From Phylloscopus collybita (Eukaryota > Chordata > Aves > Passeriformes > Phylloscopidae), in assembly GCA_027886175.1 (NCBI GenBank), contig JAJNNQ010000009.1, positions 14,233,501 through 14,297,500 on the forward strand: a DNA stretch of 64,000 bases, in the 5' to 3' direction. Below the pieces are notes generated by a model. That model was not told where the DNA came from and searched no databases. It saw nothing but the letters and a program-made list of their open reading frames with translations. Made by a program: the position numbers and the translations under genes. This document shows, one piece after another, positions 1 to 12,038 of the stretch. Every line of letters starts with the position of its first letter. The stretch's first letter is position 1.

Positions 1-1793
1 TGAAAGAAAAAAGACCTGGCTATTACTGAAATGCAACTCTTTCAGTAGCTAGATCCGTGGAGTTTAGTTTGCTGTGACCTTAGAAAGCAGACATAACTGC
101 TTTCTTGAAATATTTGGATTTTTGTCTATTGGTTCTCAGTATCTTTTCATGTTGTAATAAGCAATCTCAGTAGTGCTGCAAATGTACTGAAAATGACATT
201 TCTATTTTATAAAGGCAGTTAATTCGACATAACCAAGATGTTCTCTTATTTTCCCTTTTTTCATACTGAGATTTTAGAATCAAACATGGAAAATTTTTTG
301 TTCATGTTATTTCTCAAGTAGTTTGGGTTTTTTTTAAATTTATTACGTTCTTACATTTACCATTTTCACATTAATTTTAAAGACTTTTTGTATTAGGCTA
401 ATTCAAACAAAGTAACAGAACAGGTATAGATTAATATTAAAATGTTCCTTTTTAGGACTACATTTAGTAATCCCCTCAGCTAACAAAAAATGAAGTCATG
501 GTAAGCTGAACATGACAAACTGAACAGCTCCTCAATGGATTCCTGCTGAGAAAAGTAGACAGCAGAGATGATCTACTGCAGATCAACATGAGAAAAAGTG
601 TGACATTTCTGTTGTCCTTTCCCATAATTTGATCATCCTTTAAAAAGCCTTTTTCATTTCAAGTATTCATGGATTGGGATGCAAAGAGAAGTAAGTAATC
701 CTTTCCTTCTCTATCTTAGGCAAGGCATCTTCCCCATAAAATCCAAACATTTTGAGGGTTTCTTCCTTTTCATCCTCTCGTTTAAAATTTAAGTGTTTCA
801 TTTCCCTCCATTTTCCATGAAGGATGTTTTCACAGCTAGATATCTATATTCCCTGGCAGTACCTCCCCACAGTGCAGAATGAGTTGGCTGAGAAGCTGGT
901 GTGCAGCGCTTCAAGCTGTGATCAGTCTCCTTCAAGTTTGGGCCCAGTGCCACAGTGATTCAGATCTGTTCCTTCTCCATCCATTCTCTATAGTCTATTA
1001 CATTTCCATTTAGGGTTGAATTAAGGTATATTTTCAACCTTTTCTGCACTATAATGTTTCCAGATTATTTCAAAGAAAAGCCAACAGGCCCCTGTCTTCT
1101 GGTTCTAGAGTCTTGGGCTTAAAGAAACAGCAGAATTTGTAATGCTAGTGTTAGAGCTGACAGTGGTTTGTTCTTTAAGGTAGAAACTCTATCTTAACTG
1201 TAGTGCTTTACTGTTAAAAATTAACCACTTAAATCTTACACAAATATTTTTACAAGGCTGTACCATCACTTCATCAGATTTGGCTGATAAGGTTTCATAA
1301 TGAGTACTTTTCATACCCTTTTAACAAGCCTTTCCTATTTAGATTATTTCTCATATTCTTAGCCTTTTATGCATTCTCACAATCAGCTTTTTCTCAGCAT
1401 TTATCAGTCAGGTGTTGCTGCCTTAATATAGATTCCAGTAAGATACTCCATCAGACTGGAGAGTCAAAGTAAGTGCTCAGAATGTCTTAAGCCAACAGCA
1501 TTTGTTGCTGATAATTTAAGTGGGCTCTGTTCTTTCATTTTGGCATCTACATGTATATGAAACTGGAGGAGTTTTAACAGAAAACTCATTGTAGAAATTG
1601 CATAAGTTTTTAAAATCTAAAGCAAGTTTGATCTCAAATTCTGAGCCCAGTGAAAGGATAACAGTAAAAAGTTTCCTACCTCTGTACAGTTACATAATGT
1701 TTCTTAAATTAACCAAACATGCCAATTCTCATCTTGCTGTTTCTTATCTCTGCAGAACTAAATACAATCACAGCATTCTGAGGTGTGGTTTAG
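1..1793. other. AT-rich single-copy non-coding stretch
   Basis: No gene, RNA gene or recognisable repeat is seen here. Stop codons are frequent in all six frames and nothing resembles an exon with flanking splice signals. The stretch is typical of avian intergenic or intronic DNA. Confidence 0.6.
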
Positions 1794-1844
1794 TTTTTTT
1801 GTTGTTGTTGTTGTGGGTTTTTTTTGTGGTTTTTTTTTTTTTTG
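1794..1844. repeat. T-rich low-complexity tract with GTT units
   Basis: About 50 bases consisting only of T and G, with four GTT units followed by T runs broken by GGG and GTGG. It resembles the other G/T tracts of this window at about 4.7 and 12.0 kb and, in reverse orientation, the A/C tracts at 17.8 and 44.0 kb. It may descend from a retroposon tail, but no element body is recognisable beside it. Confidence 0.85.
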
Positions 1845-3746
1845 TTCCCTAGGATAACACTCTCCAGTTATTTTCGCTTCATAAAGCATTTGATTAGAAC
1901 AGCCATACTTTCTCTTGTTAAAGATATCTAAGAGGACTGTGATTAATGTTTAAAGAGCTCCATGTGTACCCAATTATGAAACCAATTAATTTAGTCAAAG
2001 ACTAGATTAACTGCCATCTGTGGCCTGATTGTTTCTTAAATTTGAGTACTTCTGATCAAAGTTGTCATAAACAGTCTTACACAGCATGTGACAAATCAAT
2101 GTCGTCCAAGGATGTCTCGATATGAAGAGAGTTCATCATTAAGCCTTCAGTATTATTACACAACTTCTATCACCATTCTTTACAGCATATATTATTTGGG
2201 ATACATTTTATTTGTTTCACTAAATGTGAAACCTTGGAGCTTGCTAATAAATAATGTCACTGTTACTTATGTAATAGATACAAGAACCATGTTGAGGATG
2301 AGACAATAAACATACACACAGTAGAGGACAAAAGCCAAGGGGAAGGCATGAAAAAAAGCAATCTGGAGAAACAAATGAAGCAAAAACTTGAACTCAGGTT
2401 GGCCCTTATGGTAAGACTTTGCATGAATATACAGCTGGTCACCAAACAGGCCATGCACCTATACAGCTATTTGATTTTGCTTTTCTCTTTTGCACTTTAT
2501 AGTGACTCTTCCTACAGTATATGATGTTCAGCTCTTCTATCCAACATGGGAATTGACTATACCATCCACAGCTAGAATTTACTCTGGTAAGCACATCTGT
2601 GCTCTGACTAGAGCAGAGAAAATGAGGTAGTAGGTTTATCTAAAGATAGAAACCTAGACAGTGGAAGAGATTGTAGACATGGGAAAATGGTCACCCTTTT
2701 GATCATCTGGAAAGATATTTTTCTTAGTTACAGAGGTATTTAGCCAAGCACTAACATGCCATGGAGCAGAGAAATGCATTTAAAACAAATCCTTCTAAAC
2801 CAGTATGCTTCTTTAAAATGCCAGTTTGTAACATTGAAAATAACAAAAACACCTTAAAGGTGAAGAAACAGTTCAACTCCATGCAGAATCCAGATCACCT
2901 GTAACAGATTTTTCCCTCTCAGAAACAAAGCCACACATATATATACACACAAACACATAAATATCCCTATGTACACATACGAAAGAAACCCAGTAGCAAT
3001 TCCTTGTCATGGAAGCATATCTCAGGATGAAAATTAAAGTCAAAAGAAAGAAAGGAATGCTGAAACATATTCTTACACATTTAATTTCCTTCGAATTCCT
3101 TTTTATAAATATGACAAGAATTAAACATGAATGAGTGGCATTTTACCAGTGCAGCAAAAGTATGCAAAGAAAGGGTCATTATGACAGTTTTCCCTACTGC
3201 CTATTGAGAAGAAACACAGCTTCTTTGTATAAATGATAGGCAAGAGTAGCTAGAGAAAGGTTGTAAGGAAATCCTCTTGGTACAAGGTATACAAACCTCT
3301 AAGCTCCATAAGCTTCTTGAAGTTTCATTTTAGAGAGATTTCTTTTAATTTTGGTATAGCTTGCTTAAGCAATGATGACTTAGAAATGTTCTTTCCTCAA
3401 AATATAAAGTGATATGGTAGTCCTCTTGCATCTTTTGCTGAGGAGGAGTGAGGATCCTGGAGTTTATGGAAAGGTTGTTTGAAGATCTGCTTGCTTGCCT
3501 CTAACATAACTAATGCTCCTGTCTCCGGTACATGCTGTGGGCTTTTACACAGTATCAGCAGATTCATTATTAAAAAAACTCCAATGAACAACAAAATAAT
3601 GAAGCAAACCCAAAACAGAATAAAAATACGCCTCGGAATAGGCCATCTTCAAAAGAACTAGAGCGAAGGAGGATATATTCAAAAATTATCCAGTACAAGA
3701 GCTGAGAAATGCGAAACACAAGCTCATCACTCCCTAAATTAGGGCT
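1845..3746. other. AT-rich non-coding stretch with a short CA/TA-rich segment
   Basis: No gene is supported. Around 2936-2990 there is a short imperfect alternating purine-pyrimidine segment (ACAC and ATAT runs). It is too irregular and short to call a real microsatellite. The rest looks single-copy. Confidence 0.55.
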
Positions 3747-3886
3747 TGTGGTGGTTTCACCCCAGCCAGCATCTAATGACAAAAACATCTTTACGTTATC
3801 AACCCTGTGTTCAGAAAAAATCCCAAACCTAGTGCCATACCAGCCACTGGGAAAAAAATTACCCCAGATGAAACCAACACAGCTAT
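3747..3886 (+). mobile_element. Internally deleted solo LTR of an avian endogenous retrovirus
   Basis: The left part, beginning TGTGGTGG and running through CCCCAGCCAGCA, matches the 5' terminus of a common avian ERV LTR as I remember it. From about 3780 the sequence matches the 3' terminus of the same LTR type: a TTATCAACCCTGTG-like segment, then a CCATACCAGC-like segment, then an end in CAACACA. The central several hundred bases expected in such an LTR are missing, so about 26 bases of head are joined almost directly to about 105 bases of tail. No target-site duplication is evident. The identification rests on remembered consensus and not on a search. The exact ends are uncertain by several bases. 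Confidence 0.6.
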
Positions 3887-4698
3887 AATCAAAATCTATT
3901 TCTTTTTCTTGCCTTTCTTCTAAAAGAGATGCATTTCAGATTAGAAAATAGAACACAGAGGCTATTTTTATCTAACCTGATTACCCAAGCTTAGAGCTAT
4001 AACCAGGTCTATTATGATAGTCAATTGAATATTTTGTACATAGCTTACTCTCTGTTCTGCTTTGTTAATAAATCTATGACTGGGTATAGAAAGAGCAGCT
4101 ACCTCTCTCCACTGCTCTGGGTGTTGCACTCTGCTCAGGTAAATCTGTAGGCAGAAGGGCAAAATTCCCCTGGGACCAGTTAAACATATTCACCTGGGAG
4201 AAGGTGTCAGTATGAAATAATAGGATTATTCCAATAAGTGATTTCTTTACTACTTGATGGGAAAAACTTGCCTTTTTCAGAGGATGAGAAAGAGTCTGAG
4301 GAGGAGGACATGGAATTTCTACAGGAAACAAATTTGTAAAAGAGGGTTAAGTTGCAGTAGCATTAATACTCAAATAGTCAAGCCTTAGAGGGAATAGAAA
4401 GAATTTTTCTTTGTTGAGGCATTTGTATTTGAAATCTGAAACTGTATTTAATTTAGAGAATTTCTGAGTAAGAAAAATTAACTTCAAGGAAAGTTGTAGC
4501 CTCTAGGGGCTTAGCAGGTAGGGGAGAGATTTGTTCTCAGACTGTTTTTTAAAGTCTCAGTATTTCTGGATTTGCACTTGTTACAGACATAGTTTGTTCT
4601 ACTTTTTAGGGGTTATAGATCTGTTATATTTTTGGGTGACTTTATCTTTAAGAAAAATGTAAACTGAGCTAACACCAAGCTTCTGGCTGAATTTAGCG
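3887..4698. other. Non-coding stretch, nothing recognised
   Basis: AT-rich sequence with no repeat family, gene or RNA that I recognise. Short open frames on the minus strand (up to 85 codons near 4074-4331) show no domain and no supporting splice signals. Confidence 0.5.
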
Positions 4699-4771
4699 TG
4701 TTGTTTGTTGTTATTTTTTGTTTGTTTGTTGTGGGTTTTGGGTTTGTTTTTTTGTTTGTTTGTTTGTTTTT
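4699..4771. repeat. Low-complexity tract rich in TTTG units
   Basis: About 70 bases, almost entirely T and G, with blocks of TTTG (three to four units each) separated by GTGGGTTTTGGG. It is imperfect, so it is better called low complexity than a clean microsatellite. Confidence 0.88.
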
Positions 4772-5993
4772 AACTTAAAGCCTTGGTCCTGCCAGAATGT
4801 TTATGTGGGCAAGTGTTTGCTCTTCCAATAATTCCATCCTAACTTACTTGACTGCAGGTAAAAAGATAACAAAAACAAAAACAAAACTTTGTGTTCTTAT
4901 TTCATTGCTCAGCTCTGTATCTGCAAAATTTTTTTTCTTTTGTCATCCTTTAACCATTTTTGTCACTTTTTCCAAGGTGGATGTTTAGTAAAGCTTTGTT
5001 TAAGCTATGCAAGACTGAGGCTATGTATGGTATCTTTTTTTCTGGAGAAAAGCGTGATAATAAGCTTGAAATATAACAGGCACAGGGATAGTTCCCTACC
5101 CCTGAAATGAAATGCAGTGAGTATTTAACAACCTGAACAACAACTTTTAGAGAGCAAAGATCAAACTATGGATTAATAGGTGCTCTTGCTGATGCTGTAA
5201 CTGTTGTAACTACATCTGTCTCAGTTCTGGTGTGAGCAGAACAAACGACATTTATGGAAACCTGTTAGTTTTTCAGAACAGCTAACAATGTTGTTTCCAC
5301 TTTTGGTGACATTTTGGAGAATGTTTAGTAAACACAAATGTGTGGAAATGTTTTTGTATGAATTCAGCAAACACGAAACATTCCATGCTGAGTGATCATT
5401 TTCAGAAATAAATGTCCAGTTGTTTACAATGAGCAATAGGATTATACTAATTCCAGCTCATGCTTTCTTATTTCTTGTGATTTTTAAAAATATGCTTTAA
5501 TACTATCAGCTGTATGCATTTACAGTTCTTTAAAAATGAACATTTTAATTAAACTGCACTGAAATTATGTCCTTGTAAATATTTACTCAGAGAGCTTCTC
5601 ACTGGGGTGAGGGACAGGAAACATATAAACTGAGCAATTATGGTTGGAATTACTGCAAACTTAACAACTGTATCTGTTTAACAATAGAGGTAAGAAATTG
5701 TTATAATATGAAGGAAAACAAAAAGCAAAAGGGAAATGAAATGTTTTTGTATAAATAGGCTATTGCTTAGAAACATATCAATTTCAAATTACAAAAATCA
5801 AACAGATTTCTAAATAAAGCTCAAACTGGTGTGACAGCATTGAAAAAAGCTAACAAAATTAGCATGAATAGAATTTACTCAGCTTCATTTAACTTCCTTT
5901 AACCTGAATACTTTCTTTCTGTGCTTCTGTGTAGAATTATAAAATGGAGCCTACATAAAGATATAGTTATCAGTTATACCAGTGTATGGCTCT
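4772..5993. other. AT-rich non-coding stretch, nothing recognised
   Basis: No gene or known repeat is visible. The open frames around 4797-5110 and 5221-5436 are short, overlap one another in different frames and have no recognisable protein features. Confidence 0.5.
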
Positions 5994-6073
5994 AATTCAG
6001 GAAAGCACTTAAGTAGGTGATTAACTTCAAGCATCCACTTACCCACTTTCCTAATTATGAACTTAAGTGCATA
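5994..6073. repeat. Possible fragment of an ancient palindromic sauropsid repeat
   Basis: GCACTTAAGT at 6005-6014 is followed 46 bases later by its perfect reverse complement ACTTAAGTGC at 6061-6070. The left flank (ATTCAGGAAAGCACTTAAG, then TTAACTTCAAGCAT) resembles an old palindromic interspersed repeat I remember from turtles, crocodilians and birds. That repeat has the form AAGCACTTAAGCAYGTGCTT in inverted copies. The inverted repeat is seen directly; the family assignment is from memory and is tentative. Confidence 0.4.
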
Positions 6074-7975
6074 CCAAAAGTTCTTTCCTGCACTGGTTTC
6101 ATGCTATGCCTGCTGACCGCAGAGAGCACAGCACTATCTGAGCCTGTCCGAAAGGACTGTGCTCAGGGGCTGGAAATGGTCTATAAGCACAGCTGCCTGG
6201 TGCTTGGGGTGAGTTCACTTACTGGCTTCCAGTGCTCAAGCTGTCTTGATAAAGCCTAATGTGTTATGCAGCTTGCAGTATATATGCTTCCTTCTGTTCA
6301 TCTCCTCTCTTTTTCCAATATACTGCTATCCCTTTTGGAGGGAGAGTACTACTAGACCTCAAAATCAGAGGAATTGGATAGTAGCTCAGATAAAGGGCTT
6401 ATGAAGCCTGAAGTATTATCCCAGAAGACCTTACTCAGTAGCTATTTTATTCTAGATGCACTTGAATTCCTTTGCTTCTTTTCCTTTTAATGTGTATATG
6501 TGGCTAGACACTTGTTTTTGTGTGTGTCCTGCTTGGAGTGTTCCTATGTTCTGCCTTAGTCTGGCAGCAATCTGGGAACCGTTTCTCTACCAAATCCTCT
6601 AAGCAGCTTCATCTGGGAGGTATTCTCAGAGCATACCTAATACTTACTACAGGATTAGGCCCCTGACAAAATGCAGTTGTAATGTTTTCTAAATCAGTGC
6701 TAGGAATCACTTTCTGTAATGGCAGCTACAACAACCTGCAGACTGTTATTGAGTATTCCTCCCTTTAACAGAAATGTCTCAATAAGTTAAAGCTGGGCTC
6801 CCTCTTTCCAATCCAATTTATGACAAATTCATTTCTGCATGATGTCACAGTATCAGTAATATATAGAGAGGGCACATTCTCCCCCAAATCTTCCAGAAGT
6901 TCATGGTTACAGGTATTTTTTGAGGGAGAGAGGTTTAGATCCCTGCAGATGGAACCAAGAGTGGAGTCTGGATCATATTGTTGAGGTTTTTTTTATTTAA
7001 GAGGTGAAGATGCATTGTCAAGAAGGACTTGTCAGAGATAACCTGGAAGCTGAAGTCTCAAGGATGGCTTATCACTAGATATTTTGGGAAACCCATAGAG
7101 TTACAAGGTGAACCATTGGCAAGGGAGCACTTGATGTTCCATGAAATTACTATATACCTCAAAAGAAGAGAGACACTTCCTGCCATCTGTTTAATTCACT
7201 ACAGTTTTTATAACTTCTCTTAAAAGTCTTGGGTTTAAATGATTTGTACATTTAAACATCAAAACTCCTATAACATTTTTATGGACAGAAGGATTATGTT
7301 TGTATCAGCAAGAGGTTTTCCTCATTGAACCTGTACAGTTTTGTACTGGTGATTGTGTCTCATGTTCCTGTTATTTATTTTTTTCTGAGGTTTTCCTTGG
7401 ACTTGCAGTAATCTGTCCCCTGGCCTAGATGTCTGGCCAGGAGTGGACACCATTACATATGTTTCTGGTATATACCTTCTACTTTAGTTTTATATAAAAG
7501 GAATTTTGGACTCTAAACCAGTTCCATGATGTGTAGTGGAGCATAGTAGGTGGCAATGAGTGGGAAACATGCTCGAGAACAGTAATCTTTGAACTAAAAT
7601 GCTAATGTAATATCATATTCTTTCAGTAAAGGTAATGATCCAATTTATTAATAGCAACACCTTGCTGATGGTGTTGGAACATGAGCATTGTTTTACTGAA
7701 GACTTTGAAATACATGGAAGAACTATGGAAAGTAAGTACATGACAGTAACTCCATAGTATCTCAGAGCAAGTAATGAATTCAATTACTAGAGCAATAAGG
7801 GGTTTTTTTTGTTAAATGGATATTTATTTTGTAAGTGAGGAGATGGTCTTTTAGAATCTTTCAGCATGTAAACACAAACATATTTAGTAGGTATTCTTAC
7901 AATAAAAAAATCCCATAAAACTTTTAGAAAATATTTTCAAAATCTCACATCTGGTATTTAACAGCAGTTTTGCTC
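6074..7975. other. Non-coding stretch, nothing recognised
   Basis: Mixed-composition sequence without a recognisable gene or repeat. The frame at 6017-6259 (80 codons) overlaps the palindromic repeat and looks like chance. The frame at 7029-7223 (64 codons) also has no domain. Confidence 0.5.
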
Positions 7976-8193
7976 TGCTGGCCATGCTGCTTTTGATGCA
8001 GCCCAGGATGCTCTTGGCTTTTTGAGCTGTGAGTAGGCATTGCTGGGTCATGTTGAGCTTCTCATCAGCCAACACCCCCAAGTCTTCTGCCTCAGGCTGC
8101 TCTTAGTCCTGTCTCCTGCCAGCATGTATTTGCTTTTGGGATTGCCCTTGCCCACGTGCAGGACCTTGAACTTGATCTCATTGAATTTCATGG
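7976..8193 (-). mobile_element. CR1 LINE fragment, C-terminal reverse-transcriptase region
   Basis: On the minus strand this encodes the conserved CR1 ORF2 segment near the end of the reverse transcriptase. It begins MKFNEIKFKVLHVGKGNPKS and, after a shift of frame, continues [20 protein letters not shown] and [13 protein letters not shown]1 is a non-LTR retrotransposon whose ORF2 supplies endonuclease and reverse transcriptase. The copy is dead: about 218 bases remain, the frame is broken by a small indel near 8090, and the sequence stops matching CR1 beyond 7976. The usual continuation of ORF2 and the 3' UTR are absent. Most CR1 copies are truncated only at the 5' end, so this one has also lost its 3' end by later deletion or rearrangement. 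Confidence 0.92.
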
Positions 8194-8195
8194 TC

Positions 8196-8223
8196 TTATT
8201 ATTGAAAAGTGGTTCAATAATAA
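8196..8223. repeat. Perfect 11-bp inverted repeat beside the CR1 fragment
   Basis: TTATTATTGAA at 8196-8206 and its exact reverse complement at 8213-8223 are separated by six bases. It begins two bases outside the CR1 match. It could be an insertion or deletion scar or simply chance in AT-rich DNA. Confidence 0.8.
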
Positions 8224-11200
8224 ACTAAAATAAGATCAGTGGTGATCTACTTCTGGCTATAAATGCAAACACAGGTTTTGTGGGCTTAATTTTAACCATG
8301 TTATTTTTCATCTCTAATTTCTTGGTTCCATATCTTTGCAAGTTTCACTTAAGTTAACAGGATATTTGCTCAGATATCCTGTTGGTACAAACCCTATGGC
8401 TTTTAAACCCCACATCTGCTGTTTGGAATTGTAATTAACTCATTGAAATTGTTTTAAAGACATATAAAAAGTGAAATTGATTTGAACAAAAAAAGACTCA
8501 AGTCTGCATAGAAGCCTGATGTGTGGACTGTGTGTCAGCATTAAATGCCAGCTGGGTTATTGAAGATTTTGATCATACAATTGTGATTGTTTCAGTGAAT
8601 TTTATTGTAGTAAGTACACTGGGGCATGCTCAAGTCAATATGAATCATCAGAAAGATATAAAGTAAATAAGTACTCACCTAAGTAAAGTGATAACCCAGA
8701 AGAGACAGGTAATAGTATATATAAAAATAACATCCTTGCTGCAAATTTGTCCCCTGGTTGTATCTCCATTATGTCCCTATCCAGGTTCTCATTAAAGGTA
8801 CAATGGACATTAATTTTGTACACGCTGTGTTCAGTAATAGTGCCATCTGCATCACTTATATCAGATAATTGACTTAATTTAGAGGATTTTTTTCTGTATT
8901 CTGCCTGAGAAACAAAAAGAACTTCACTTCTTGTATTCTTGCTGTCAAATTGATGCTAACATAGTATTGTGCTGTTGCTTCCTCACTTCTAGTCTCTGTT
9001 CTGGTTCTCTACTGATCGCTGTCTTTCCACACAAACTATGTCTTTCCACACATCTTGCATGGACCTTGGTCACTCAGTAGCCCAATATATTTTTAGTAAA
9101 AACATATATAATTACATTTAAAACTTGTGGAGTATTACTTCAGAGTTACAGAGATGCATTTCTTTTAAAACTGTATCAAGAAAATACAGGCAATCTTTTG
9201 AAATTTAAATGATTAATTTCATGCACTAGCTAAATTTGCAGTTAAGATAAAAAGAAATAATTATTTTGTCCTTAAAAAGTGAGAATATGAATTGAGGATT
9301 TCATTTGAGTTTTTGGGGTATCAGTGGCAAGTATAAATGAAACATTAGGCATATATTAAAACATTGACTCATGCAATTTGTGTGTTTAGAACCATTCTCT
9401 CACATGTGTAAGTTAAGTGGCAGGTTGTGCCTGGTTTTCCAGTGTGACTGTAGTGCAATTTAATACAGTGCTGTGCAGAAGGCAGCATATGAGAGGTTGG
9501 GGACCAGGTGCAAGCTGGAGATTGCCAGTGCACAGTACCTCCCTCCCTCAGACTCCCGACTTCCCTTTCTATCCCTGATGAGATTACACATTTTGGTAGC
9601 AGTGTTGGTAGAGACACAGGGGCTGGACTGGAGGGTTGTGTCGAGCTGATTTTTTTGGCTCCGTGGTTTCCATAACCTCTTCTATGCTGTCCTCACACAT
9701 ACCAGGAAGCTTCTAAACTATTTGCAAAACAAGGCTGAAAAAACCAAGACAGGGTAATGGCTGTTTGTTATGTAAATTTATCTTATTCTTAAGGATTCCT
9801 GCCCATTTTAGAAACTAATTCACAACATTTTATTCTACATATGTCATTCTCATTGTTTAACCCATTAAATAATTAGTTTGTTGAAATGAAGTCTAATCTG
9901 AAAGTCAAAGCATTTTATGTTCTGTCATGAACTGTTATTTTGTGGCAAATAAAGTAATTTTTAAAGATGTACAGTATTTCACAGCTATTGCAAAAGCAGA
10001 ATCAGAAGAAATGACTAATTTTATTCTTTAAAATATTTGTGTGATATTATGCTGTGAAAGTTCAACCAAAAATTAAGCTTTATAGATAGGATTTCTTACG
10101 TAACCTTCTTTGATAGCTACTTTAAAAAAAGGAAAATAAAATAAAAATTAATGTGATATTTTGAAATCCACAGTTGCTCATTATATGCTAATAACATTTT
10201 AAAATTTTAAGGATGAAAACTGACATAAGATATAAGCTGCTAAGCACTTTAATTTTATCTGCATTTTTTGTGTCAAAAATAATTTTAATATTAAAGGACA
10301 ACTGTAGACTCCTAATGACTTGAATACAGTTTGACTGTTTTCATGAAGTGCTCTGTGGGATGTCAGAATATTTAATTCAGGATGTTAAAAACATCCCAAA
10401 ATGTCACAATAATTATATCACAGCAGGCAATTAAAACACTGGAAAATGCCAACTGACTAAGTGTGTTCTCTGTTATTTAGGAACCTAATGAGTGAGTGAC
10501 ACATAAGGCAGGAAATACAAATTATAGCCACAAAATCCAATATACATTATAATTGATTTTAATATAAATGTGTATTAAAATAAAGCAACCTGTGTTAACA
10601 AAAACAAAGAAATATTTATTTAAAGCTGCTATTTCAGCTCTAAGCTCTATAATTCCCCAGGCATTAGAAACTGTTTTTGTTTCCCCTTCATGATTTAGTT
10701 AATTAGTTATATATTTGTGTTATGACACTGTAATATGGGCTTGTTCACGAAGCCCTTACTAACTACAGTGGTTCCATTCACTGCACTGCAATAGTCGCTG
10801 CCAAATTCTCCATGTGTCTTCAAATTAGTCTAAGGGCAGCTAGGGGAGGCCTATGTGCTTGTGGGGTGGAAAATACAACTCCCTTCACAGCAGGTCAGAG
10901 AAACTGTAAAATCTGTATGGACTTGGGGAAGTTACAGCACAAGGAAGGATGCTGATTCCCAGACAGAAAGGAATAGAGGCTTGTACGTCTTCTAGCACAG
11001 TTCCTGCATTCAAAGCCAATGGGTTAATTGAAGCGGCAATTCAATAAGAGAGATGCTTTTGATTTAATTTGTACAGGGATTTAATCCATAATTATTAAAC
11101 CAACATCCTATGTTAGCAGGCACTATGGAAATAAACTCATCCTATTCAACTTACGGGAAAGAAGTACTGTAAGAAACATAGCTATTCAAAAACAAAGAAA

Positions 11201-11938
11201 AAGGAGGGATTTAATAAAAATGACAATAGGCAATTATTCTCATTAGTTAATGATGCTCAAATAACTGCTATTACTGCAGCTGAATTGCTTAAATAACAAA
11301 AAATATATGAAGTAGCAGGCAAAAAAAGAAACTGTGAGAGAGAGCTGAGGAATCACTGTTATTGCTTCTATGCAAGGCTACAGTAGACAACAGTCTCTTC
11401 GCTCCATTTTTAGGGTTTCCCCATTACCTGGGAGTTCAACAGCAGTCCAGCAGAGTTTTAGTTGTTTATTCTTGCCCCTTCCCTTGAGCAGACCTGAACA
11501 TTCATTGAACTGCAAGGTGAATTAGATCTGGCAAGATCTGGTTAAAACTAAACCCCTAACTGTAATTTTTGTGGACATGACATCTAGGTTTGTTGTACTA
11601 GGTGTTTTCTTGAGTACTAGTGCTAGCACCAAAGAGGGGATGGGAACAGGAAAAGGGGAAGACAGGCTCAACCCCCTGCAGTGTGGATTTATACTGAATT
11701 AAACTAATTGGGGAATCATGACATAAAGCATTGTGTTATAACTGCAAAAGTTCAGACAGAATGAATTATTGCTACATTGACTTGAGCACTGGAAAGTCAG
11801 CATTTAGCACTCTTAAAATTACTACTCTGTTCAGTTTCTTCCAGTTACTTGACATGAAATAATCCTCAGATTTCTGTAACAAATCTGAATGAACTGAATG
11901 CCTCAAAGGCATCTAGGAAAAAGAGGAACAGTTAGTCT
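8224..11938. other. AT-rich non-coding stretch with possible conserved elements
   Basis: No gene is supported. A second short perfect inverted repeat (10-bp arms, 8356-8365 and 8374-8383) is present and is close to what chance predicts. From about 10370 to 10660 and 11215 to 11300 the sequence is dense in ATTA/TAAT homeodomain-type cores without low complexity, a style often seen in conserved non-coding elements. A slightly GC-richer patch at about 9400-9650 is not recognised. Confidence 0.45.
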
Positions 11939-12038
11939 GGTTTTGGGTTTTTTTGTGTTTGTGGGTTTTTGTTTTTGTTTTTTTTTTTTTTTGTTTGTTT
12001 TTGTTTTTTGAGGGGGGTTTGTTTGTTTGTTGTTTGAT
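11939..12038. repeat. T/G-rich low-complexity tract
   Basis: About 100 bases made almost entirely of T and G, with a 14-base T run and blocks of GTTT plus one GGGGGG. It is the same kind of tract as at 1.8 and 4.7 kb. Confidence 0.88.

Noticed and set aside
8356..8383. Perfect 10-bp inverted repeat with 8-base loop
   Set aside because: About this many are expected by chance in 64 kb of AT-rich DNA.
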